Assembly: GCA_009776995.1 (NCBI GenBank)
Contig: WRMR01000014.1
Span: 1 to 24,104 of the forward strand
DNA from: Planctomycetaceae bacterium
GTDB taxonomy: Bacteria; Planctomycetota; Planctomycetia; Pirellulales; Thermoguttaceae
Length of the DNA stretch: 24,104 nucleotides
Direction: 5' to 3'
The notes below the pieces were generated by a model. It ran no database searches. It was given only the letters and a program-made list of their open reading frames with translations, and had not been told where the DNA came from. Positions 1 to 6,230 of this stretch are shown here, piece by piece (within the stretch, counting starts at the first letter, position 1; each line of letters begins with the position of its first letter). Made by a program: the position numbers and the translations under genes.

Positions 1-128
1 GCACGATGCCAGCGTCCCATCTTTGCCGCCTTGTTGCAGGAATGAAAACACGGGAAAATAACAAAAAATACGAAATAGAGTCAATAGCAATTTCGCCAAC
101 TTCGCTAACTTGATGTTTCAGAACAAGA

Positions 129-507
129 CTATTGTTTCACGATGTTTTTGCAGGCTCCCTCGACCTGGCCGCTGCCAATCGAACGGCCAGTCGTTGTCGC
201 GAAATCGTTCAAGGGAGCAAACGTCTTCGGGTTGTTCAAGTTGTTTGCCCATTTCGTCGATGATGTTCTGAATCGCCGTCCGACTCGGTTGGAACGCGAC
301 GAACTTTTGCAAACACGTTTCGATGACATCCTCACGACACTCGAACTGCATCAACCACTGCCGGAACGCCTCGCAATTTGCCTTTCGTGATGCCTGCTCT
401 GTGAGTTTGACCGCGCTTTCGGCATCGTCGGCGGTCAAATTTGACCCGACAATTCCTGCCTTCCCATCCAAAATGAGCTTGACTTTCTGCGTTTCCTGAT
501 CGATCAT
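129..507 (-). pseudogene. ISKra4-like transposase remnant, frameshifted and internally deleted
   Basis: Reading leftward from the ATG at 507, one frame gives an N-terminal segment (starting MIDQETQKVKLILDGKAG) and then FxPSRTAIQNIIDEMGKQLE and RFRDNDWP. Four extra bases after the Pro codon move the reading into another frame, which continues IGSGQVEGACKNIVKQ and stops at 129. Joined, RFRDNDWP plus IGSGQVEGACKN resembles the conserved C-terminal GWPIGSGxVEGACK motif of ISKra4-family transposases. A full transposase of this family is several hundred residues, so most of the catalytic core is missing. The element therefore appears dead by both internal deletion and frameshift. I see no clear terminal inverted repeats. 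The family assignment is from memory of the motif; the frameshift is read directly from the sequence. Confidence 0.55.
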
Positions 508-635
508 GACATCCGCCTTCGCAGACCGGGAACGAGCGGCGGTTTTTCACTGTGGAGCAGGGCGAGAACGGGTTGGAGTCGTTTGGCACTGTAGCGAACG
601 AGTTCGTCGGCGATGTTGGGTTCGAGGTTGGTCAC
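504..635 (-). CDS. Small 43-aa ORF overlapping the transposase remnant (hypothetical)
   Basis: A GTG-started ORF (TTG at 641 is an in-frame alternative) encodes 43 residues, beginning VTNLEPNIADELVRYSAK and ending PGLRRRMS. Its TGA overlaps the ATG of the transposase remnant in an ATGA arrangement, the geometry of translational coupling. An in-frame TAA lies just upstream, so the ORF cannot extend further. It may be a leader or accessory ORF of the insertion sequence, or a host fragment. I do not recognise the protein and there is no strong ribosome binding site, so it could be a chance ORF. Confidence 0.25.
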   Translation of the reverse strand: MTNLEPNIADELVRYSAKRLQPVLALLHSEKPPLVPGLRRRMS

Positions 636-660
636 TGTCAAAAATTAAAATACTCAACAA

Positions 661-692
661 TTTTTTGTCTCTCGCAGAGATCGCGGAGGACT
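661..692. repeat. Degenerate intergenic repeat patch (CGCAGAG/CGCGGAG words)
   Basis: The stretch contains CTCTCGCAGAG followed by CGCGGAGGAC, the same vocabulary seen in the other intergenic gaps of the window. It lies next to the presumed right edge of the transposase relic. Confidence 0.4.
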
Positions 693-861
693 ATATAGTG
701 CACCGCCAAACTTAATTTTGCTGATCGTTTCGTATTTTGGGGGGCTATTTTAGCAATACAATGCTGACACCAGGCAAAATAGGTAATCCAGAATCCGCAA
801 ATCTGGGTTGATTTGCTCAAGTTTTCCCATCCCAAAAGTGGTTTATACCGTACAACGCCAT

Positions 862-933
862 GGACTTTGCCTTTATCTGCGAACTTTGTGCATCCCTTTG
901 TGATTTTTGTGTTGAAATATTTTAACACAAAGG
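862..933. repeat. Degenerate intergenic repeat with 20-nt dyad
   Basis: The words ACTTTGTG, CCTTTGTG and CACAAAGG recur here. At 909-928 lies the near-perfect dyad GTGTTGAAATATTTTAACAC (one G:T pair in RNA). CCTTTGTG (895-902) can also pair with CACAAAGG (926-933), so two alternative stems share the right arm. It may be a hairpin-forming repeat or, less likely, an operator. Confidence 0.5.
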
Positions 934-941
934 CCACAATT

Positions 942-963
942 ATTAATACCAGATTAATACCAG
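942..963. repeat. 11-bp perfect tandem duplication
   Basis: ATTAATACCAG occurs twice in direct succession (942-952 and 953-963). This is probably a replication-slippage duplication; no function is suggested. Confidence 0.7.
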
Positions 964-1023
964 TCCAATGGCGTTCGGCAGTATAACTATCGTGAATTTT
1001 TCGCATGAATTCTATTGATGAGT

Positions 1024-1050
1024 AACACAGAAAGACGGAAGTGACGGAAA
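1024..1050. repeat. Degenerate intergenic repeat patch (AACACAGA words)
   Basis: AACACAGAAAGACGGAAG followed by TGACGGAA matches the word pattern of the other intergenic repeats. No hairpin is evident in this copy. Confidence 0.35.
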
Positions 1051-1090
1051 ATTTGAAATTATACCGAAATCGGACTGGACATACAGACGA

Positions 1091-1096
1091 TATAAT
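1091..1096 (+). promoter_or_regulatory. Possible -10 box upstream of the TPR gene
   Basis: A perfect TATAAT lies 86 nt upstream of the TPR gene start. No good -35 hexamer is found 16-18 nt further upstream, so this is only a candidate. Confidence 0.25.
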
Positions 1097-1181
1097 CGTT
1101 AAACTTCGCCTGTGAGAGAATTGGGCGAAATGCTTGTCGCTCTGAAAAGAATTGAAGGAATTTGCATTCGGGAGAAAAAAC

Positions 1182-3605
1182 ATGACCGTCACGAAATCGA
1201 AGCAATCAGTATTTCTGTTGCCGATGTTTTTGCTGACCTTTGCCATGACACAAGGCTTGTCGAACTTATCCAGCGTTTTTGCCCAGGAAAACGGGACATC
1301 GAAATCGTTGCTGTCGATTGTGTTTTCGAAACAGCAGCCGTCGTTGCTTGAAAAGGGAAACCCGGCCACATCGGCTTCAGACACACAGGTGCCAGCACCA
1401 ACCGGGGCTCAGAAGCTGTCGCAAGTGCAAATTCCGAACGATGTTGCAAATCGTCGTGTGAACGGACGTGCATCGCACGCGATGTTCAACATCAACATGC
1501 CGCCGATTAACGCCGAAACCAGTCCCATCGTCAGCGTCAGCGGTCTGGTTCCCATGAACGCCGGTGATCAGGATTTGCACACCGATCAACAACCGCGACA
1601 GTTGCGTCGATTCCCGGTGGAACCCGACCCGAACGACATCCCTTCCATTGTGCCGATTGAAAAGCCGGATCGGTCGGACGTGATTTCCAATCCGGTGCTT
1701 GACCCGTCCCACACCAATGACGACAGCTTCTCGTTGGCCAGTGCCATGCAAAACAATTCGCGTGCTGCCGGAACTCAGCGGCAAGTGCCGACGCCCGATG
1801 ATCATTCCTCGGATGCGCATCTGCACGAAATCAACGTTTCGGCAATGAAAAGTGCCATGTTCAACGGAATTCAGCCCGGCGTCACGCTCAAAAACGAGGT
1901 TATCGAACGCATGGAGGGGCCACCGAACCTGGTAACCCCCGTGGATGCCGTGACGGAAGTTCTCATCTACGATTTAGGTGAACTGGGCAGGATGGAGATT
2001 ACCATCCAGCAGTCGAAGGTTTTTTCCATCGTTTGGCTCCTGCCTGAGCCGTACCCCAGCGAACAGATACGCAAGGAGGGGCTGGAATCCGAGTTACGCG
2101 GCATCCGGGCCATCCATGTCCCCGATTCGAACGGTTATATCCTCGGAATGATTTTCCCGGAAAAAGGTGTCATTTTCTCGTTCGTCAAGTCGAACGAACC
2201 GGGGGTTCCGTTGCCGATGGTCACTCAGGTCATCGTAGAGCCGCTGACGTCCTGGCCATTCGAACTCCGCGGCGAACGCTACCTGACCATCTCCAACGCC
2301 AAGGCGAAATGGGATCTGACCATTGCCGTACAACTCGACCCGAACAATCACCGTGCACGCTGGCTTTTGGCCAAGGCATTTCTGGCCGATGATCAACTCG
2401 TCGAAGCGCAACGGGAGTGCAAATTCGCCATCCAACTCATGGCCGACCAGCCGCAATACCACGTCACGCTTGCGGAAATCATCGGCACCGCCGGCTACAC
2501 AAAGGAAGCCCGGCAGTACCTCGACTCCCTGATGCCGTATTGCAGCAATTCGCCGCAACTCAAGGGACACGTCGAATACCTGCTCGGGGATTTTTACCGC
2601 GATGACAGCAGCACCCAGGACCTCCTTGCCGCGAGTAAATATTATGAAACCGCGATTAATACGGTGAAGCCGCTTCTCGAATCGACCAACCCGACCTTGC
2701 GTCAGCAGGCAAAACTGATATTGATGAAGACCTACCTTTCCATGGCCCAGAGTATTTCGCTCAGCAACTGGGGAGGCAAGGAGGAAAGCCTTCCCCCATG
2801 GCTCGACGGGGCTGAAACCTTTGCCCTGAACATGGTCATGGATGATAACACCACACGCGAATACCTCTTGGAAGTGGCGGTGAAGACTATCGGCGTCCAT
2901 GCCAACTGTCCCGAATTGGGTGGATTGGAGAAAGCGATTGACAAACTCCAGAAGGTCACGGATGAAATTGTGTCACAAACGGACGATGAATCCACAGTCC
3001 GACGAATCGAGAATCAATATGCCTCGGCACTCTATGACATCGGGCAGGTTTACGAAGAGCGCGGGGACATGCAACAGGCAACGCAATACGCGAAAAAGGC
3101 GATTCAGTATTTTGAACGCAACCTGAGCGACAACGACGATGTTGCGAGTATTTACCGGCTGGCGAACCTTTATTACCAACTTGGAACGCTTGAAGCTTCC
3201 GGCCAGGCAAGTCGCCCGCCCGTGAAACCGGACAAAAAGGCCCATGCACGCGCCGCAGGCTGGTTTGCCAAAGCGATCCCTTTGTTCCAGCAAATCGAAG
3301 CGTCGTTGGACCAGTATGAGCAACCCGTTTTGGGACAAATGTACGTCAGCATCGGCGTGACTTATTGGGAAGTCGGGGAAAAGAGTTACGCCGTGCAAAT
3401 TACGGAGTACGGCGTCGGCAAGCTGGAAGACGCCGTTGACAATGAGTTGATTGCCGGGAAAATTCTTGCCACTCCCTACATCAATCTCTCGAACATGTAC
3501 GAAGAAATGGGGCGAAAGGATGAGGCGGAAAGCTATTACCTCCTTTCGAAACAGGCCGCCAACAACAATCTCGCCGGGGGCAGTAGCACGAAAAAGACGC
3601 GATAA
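1182..3605 (+). CDS. Secreted tetratricopeptide-repeat protein
   Basis: The product is an 807-residue exported protein of unknown specific role. The ATG at 1182 is preferred because GGAG (1171-1174) precedes it at a good distance and a signal peptide follows at once: MTVTKSK, a hydrophobic core, then VFAQ at about residue 35. A TTG at 1152 is in frame but would bury the signal. Residues about 40-240 are Pro/Asn/Asp-rich and look disordered. Residues about 240-370 form a globular part without a recognised family. TPR-like helical repeats follow at about 375-450, 612-671 (YDIGQVYEERGDMQQATQYA), 713-753 and 760-797 (INLSNMYEEMGRKDEAESYY). TPRs bind proteins, so a periplasmic scaffold role is likely but inferred. 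The gene ends 2 nt from the end of the convergent methyltransferase gene. Confidence 0.85.
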   Translation: MTVTKSKQSVFLLPMFLLTFAMTQGLSNLSSVFAQENGTSKSLLSIVFSKQQPSLLEKGNPATSASDTQVPAPTGAQKLSQVQIPNDVANRRVNGRASHAMFNINMPPINAETSPIVSVSGLVPMNAGDQDLHTDQQPRQLRRFPVEPDPNDIPSIVPIEKPDRSDVISNPVLDPSHTNDDSFSLASAMQNNSRAAGTQRQVPTPDDHSSDAHLHEINVSAMKSAMFNGIQPGVTLKNEVIERMEGPPNLVTPVDAVTEVLIYDLGELGRMEITIQQSKVFSIVWLLPEPYPSEQIRKEGLESELRGIRAIHVPDSNGYILGMIFPEKGVIFSFVKSNEPGVPLPMVTQVIVEPLTSWPFELRGERYLTISNAKAKWDLTIAVQLDPNNHRARWLLAKAFLADDQLVEAQRECKFAIQLMADQPQYHVTLAEIIGTAGYTKEARQYLDSLMPYCSNSPQLKGHVEYLLGDFYRDDSSTQDLLAASKYYETAINTVKPLLESTNPTLRQQAKLILMKTYLSMAQSISLSNWGGKEESLPPWLDGAETFALNMVMDDNTTREYLLEVAVKTIGVHANCPELGGLEKAIDKLQKVTDEIVSQTDDESTVRRIENQYASALYDIGQVYEERGDMQQATQYAKKAIQYFERNLSDNDDVASIYRLANLYYQLGTLEASGQASRPPVKPDKKAHARAAGWFAKAIPLFQQIEASLDQYEQPVLGQMYVSIGVTYWEVGEKSYAVQITEYGVGKLEDAVDNELIAGKILATPYINLSNMYEEMGRKDEAESYYLLSKQAANNNLAGGSSTKKTR

Positions 3606-3607
3606 AG

Positions 3608-5812
3608 TCAGCGACATTCCGCCAAAGCCGACCGGCCGAGTTCCGCCAGTGCAATATGTGTTTCGTTGGCCGCGTCGAATCGCCGGATGGAAAGATGCTC
3701 CAACATGCCGGGCGAACCGAAACCCTTGCCGCCCTGCACGGAACTCGCGACCACACGTTGGTGTACCGCCTCACTGTTGAACAATGCCGCAAGGTAATAC
3801 GCTTCATCAAGGCCGGACACCGCGATCATCGAACAGGTTTCCTGCGGGATGATCGGGCGACCGTGTGCAAATGTCAAATCACCGGAAGCGTCAAAAGGCG
3901 GCACGACTGCGGCACGGATGCGCGTGTCCATCCGCCGCCAGACGACCTTGACCGGCGCAAACGTTTCCCGCGAAATGTTGTACATCGAATAAAACGGTGC
4001 GTCGGGCAGATACTTGCGATACGCCGCGCGGTTTCGTAACGGCGTTTCAAACTTCCGCAAAAACGCCAGCGTTTTCGGGTATTTTTTCTGCATGACCTCA
4101 AGCGGCAAACCGCAACGGGTGGCCGGGTCTTGCACGATGATAACCCATGTCGAAGGCACTGCCGAAAACCGGTCAACATCGCGCCAGCGCAAAAGCGGGT
4201 ACAGCAGTTCCGATTCGATTTCGGCCTCGATGACCGGCAATTGTTGTTTCCCGCATTCCGCAAGATTGCGTACCGTCACAATCCCGTGGGATTCCGCCGA
4301 AATGATTGTCACCCAGTAAATGCCGTTTGCGCCGCCGGTGTTGGCACCGAGAATGGCCTGATAATCCGATTTTTGCGGCACATCAGCAGGCTGTGATTGT
4401 CCGTGTTGTTCCATGATGCGCCAGGCCGATCCGGATTGTTTCGGGTCAACGGGTTCGGCATGACATGCACGGCAGTGATGTTGCGATTGCCAACAGAAAT
4501 ACGGCACAGGGTAGGTTGTCGGGCAACCTTTTTCGAGAACGAGCGTTGCCGTTTTCGTTGTCGCGTCACGAAAAACCCGCACTGCGGAGAAATCGTCAAC
4601 CCGCAAAACCTTGAAGGCACGCGCCGGATCGTTGCCGCCGAATTGCCGGAACCCGTTGCCGGTTTTGTGCGTTTGAAACACCGTTTGCGGCAAAACCATC
4701 GCAAGTCGCCCGCCGGATTTGAGAAAATGATCCGCCGCCGTTGCCACCATGAGCAGTGCCAGTTCTTTTTTCGCGCCGCCATATCGGGCGTCTTTGCCGG
4801 AAAGATTGAAGAGGCCGTAATGCCGCCAAAGCGTTTTGGTTTGCTCGCGGTATTCCGGCGGCAGCTTGTCCCATGCCAGCCACGGCGGATTGCCCACCAC
4901 AAAATCGAATTGTCCGAATGATTCCGGCGGATTTGTTTCGCCAAGAGGCGACGTGTTGCGAATGCTGTCATGGCAGGCTACGTGTAATGGCGGCACAGGT
5001 TTCTTGCCGCCACCCCCATGTGTCGCGAGTGCCATTGCCAAATTGGCCGCACTCATCAACACGGCGAGCGGGTTGAGGTCAAACCCGGCGATATTCTGCG
5101 CAATACGTTCCGCCTGCACACCCGCTTTCAGCATACGTCGCACTGCCGTGAGTAAAAACGTGCCGCTGCCGCAGGCCGGGTCAAGTACGCGAATATGATT
5201 TCCGCTGCCGATTGCCTCATCGTATCCGGTAACATCAAACATAAGATCGGCCAGCCACGCAGGCGTGTAAAACTCACCAAGCTGCTTTCGTGCCGCCGTC
5301 GGAATCAGATTTGCGTACAAGGCACCGAAAAGATCACCATCGCAGTGGGGTTGCTGAAACATACCCGATGAGACAAGCCGCTCAATTTTGTCATTGATTT
5401 TTGCCGCAAGCAAATCAAATTTCACGCTTGCCTTTGAATCGCAAATATCAAACGGCCATTGATAAATCGCCGCCACATCGGGTTCCGCCCGACCGATGCA
5501 GCGCAAAAAAGCCTGAACGATGATCGCCAAATACGTTTCCACAGCAAACAGCAAAGCGGCACTGTTTTTTGTTTGATATTTTTCATCAATCAGAAGTTTT
5601 TTGGCAATCAGATCGTGAGATTTTTGCCAAACACAAGGGTCACAACCCGTTGCGTTGAACCGCAATTCCCGCCATTGCAAAAATTGCGTGTTTTTCGGCT
5701 GTGCTGCCAGTTCGTGTGCCAAAAGCGAGAGAGTCTCACGAGACTCAGACGCCGCCCCGCCAAATCCCCGGCAAATCATGCGTGGCAGCGTATCTTGAAG
5801 TTTGGCAGACAC
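3608..5812 (-). CDS. N6-adenine DNA methyltransferase, Eco57I/type IIG-like, apparently solitary
   Basis: This 734-residue SAM-dependent DNA methyltransferase carries QLGEFYTP (177-184), motif I DPACGSGTF (211-219), GFDLNPLA (243-250) and the catalytic motif IV NPPW (308-311), the adenine-N6 signature. The order (FYTP, then motif I, then NPPW, then a long C-terminal part) is that of Eco57I-like and type I HsdM-like enzymes, and residues about 540-734 probably form the target-recognition region. I see no PD-(D/E)xK or other nuclease motif in the N-terminal 170 residues, and no restriction, helicase or specificity gene lies nearby. It may be a solitary methylase or the remnant of a restriction system. 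The start is a GTG at 5812 without a Shine-Dalgarno; an ATG at 5779 is a plausible alternative. Confidence 0.85.
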   Translation of the reverse strand: MSAKLQDTLPRMICRGFGGAASESRETLSLLAHELAAQPKNTQFLQWRELRFNATGCDPCVWQKSHDLIAKKLLIDEKYQTKNSAALLFAVETYLAIIVQAFLRCIGRAEPDVAAIYQWPFDICDSKASVKFDLLAAKINDKIERLVSSGMFQQPHCDGDLFGALYANLIPTAARKQLGEFYTPAWLADLMFDVTGYDEAIGSGNHIRVLDPACGSGTFLLTAVRRMLKAGVQAERIAQNIAGFDLNPLAVLMSAANLAMALATHGGGGKKPVPPLHVACHDSIRNTSPLGETNPPESFGQFDFVVGNPPWLAWDKLPPEYREQTKTLWRHYGLFNLSGKDARYGGAKKELALLMVATAADHFLKSGGRLAMVLPQTVFQTHKTGNGFRQFGGNDPARAFKVLRVDDFSAVRVFRDATTKTATLVLEKGCPTTYPVPYFCWQSQHHCRACHAEPVDPKQSGSAWRIMEQHGQSQPADVPQKSDYQAILGANTGGANGIYWVTIISAESHGIVTVRNLAECGKQQLPVIEAEIESELLYPLLRWRDVDRFSAVPSTWVIIVQDPATRCGLPLEVMQKKYPKTLAFLRKFETPLRNRAAYRKYLPDAPFYSMYNISRETFAPVKVVWRRMDTRIRAAVVPPFDASGDLTFAHGRPIIPQETCSMIAVSGLDEAYYLAALFNSEAVHQRVVASSVQGGKGFGSPGMLEHLSIRRFDAANETHIALAELGRSALAECR

Positions 5813-5833
5813 TTACGCAACAAGAAATAAACA

Positions 5834-5884
5834 AACCGCCTGTTTGGGCTGTCCAACCATCAAAGACCGAACCCGCAGGCGGTT
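5834..5884 (-). terminator. Hairpin between rpmG and the methyltransferase gene
   Basis: Perfect 9-bp arms AACCGCCTG (5834-5842) and CAGGCGGTT (5876-5884) are separated by 33 nt, with GGG/CCC inside that may extend the pairing. On the minus strand the stem is followed by TTGTTTATTTC, a T-rich tract. It lies downstream of rpmG and just before the methyltransferase start, so it probably terminates the rpmG transcript. Confidence 0.5.
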
Positions 5885-5919
5885 GAAATTTGAAAAACAA
5901 GTAATAGCAGTACGAAAAT

Positions 5920-6093
5920 TTACTTTTTCTTTTCGATGTGGGTCGTATGCTTTTTCATCTTACGGCAGAATTTCGAAATTTTGAGCTTCTCACCGCCCGG
6001 CTTGCGACGCACAATATAATTGTAATCCCCGCATTCTTCGCACACGAGATAAACTGTTTCCGCTTTCTTTTTACTCTTTTTTCCACCGGCCAT
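5920..6093 (-). CDS. rpmG: 50S ribosomal protein L33
   Basis: The 57-residue protein is short, basic and has the L33 pattern: a Lys-rich start (MAGGKKSKKK), VYLVCEECGDYNYIVRRKP in the middle, and a Lys/His-rich end with KKHTTHIEKKK. L33 is a small component of the large ribosomal subunit. Zinc-binding forms carry two Cys pairs; here the first pair is intact (C18, C21), but only C43 of the second is present and position 46 is Met, an intermediate between Cys-containing and Cys-free forms. The ATG is at 6093 with only a weak purine stretch upstream. The usual neighbours in some bacteria (secE, nusG, tRNA-Trp) are absent. A -10-like TATAAT lies about 80 nt upstream and a hairpin follows the gene. 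Confidence 0.92.
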   Translation of the reverse strand: MAGGKKSKKKAETVYLVCEECGDYNYIVRRKPGGEKLKISKFCRKMKKHTTHIEKKK

Positions 6094-6173
6094 TTTACTT
6101 AACTTTCAATCAGGCAAAAACTTACATCACACCCAATTCTTTCGGGAGCCCCACAAACAACCTTCAACTGAAT

Positions 6174-6179
6174 ATTATA
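6174..6179 (-). promoter_or_regulatory. Possible -10 box for rpmG
   Basis: On the minus strand a perfect TATAAT stands 80 nt before the rpmG start. The expected -35 position holds only a T-rich sequence from the upstream terminator, so the promoter call rests on the -10 and the position. Confidence 0.3.
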
Positions 6180-6191
6180 TGCCCGGCATCG

Positions 6192-6229
6192 AAAAAACAA
6201 AGGGGGGATGACGAGCGGTTTGCCCCTTG
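6192..6229 (-). terminator. Rho-independent terminator after the second TPR gene
   Basis: On the minus strand, AAGGGG pairs with CCCCTT across a loop of about 17 nt and is followed by TGTTTTTT. It starts 2 nt past the TAG of the TPR gene that ends at 6231, the expected place for a terminator. Confidence 0.6.
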
Positions 6230-6230
6230 C

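Larger units (their letters stand above)
642..1181. other. Intergenic region, 540 bp, no convincing gene
   Basis: This gap between the insertion-sequence relic and the first TPR gene holds three patches of the dispersed degenerate repeat family (661-692, 862-933, 1024-1050), a 20-nt dyad at 909-928, an 11-bp tandem duplication and a possible -10 box near its right end. A long open frame on the minus strand (1384 down to 638) crosses it, but that frame overlaps the signal-peptide region of the TPR gene and translates the repeats, so it is not treated as a gene. Confidence 0.6.

Noticed and set aside
1..117. Possible end of a gene at the left edge
   Set aside because: No frame gives a recognisable product or a convincing start or stop context in this short stretch.
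638..1384. 248-codon open frame on the minus strand
   Set aside because: It runs through intergenic repeats and antisense to the signal-peptide region of the TPR gene, has no ribosome binding site, and its product has no recognisable domain.
2094..2900. 268-codon open frame antisense to the first TPR gene
   Set aside because: The forward frame has a signal peptide and clear TPR helices over the same DNA; the antisense product has no family features.
4397..4921. 174-codon plus-strand frame inside the methyltransferase gene
   Set aside because: The minus-strand frame carries the catalytic NPPW and neighbouring conserved motifs here, so the plus-strand frame is a shadow.
3608..5812. BREX or DISARM defence island
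   Set aside because: Only a methyltransferase is present. No PglZ, BrxC, DrmA/B, helicase or nuclease partner lies on either side; the neighbours are L33 and TPR genes.
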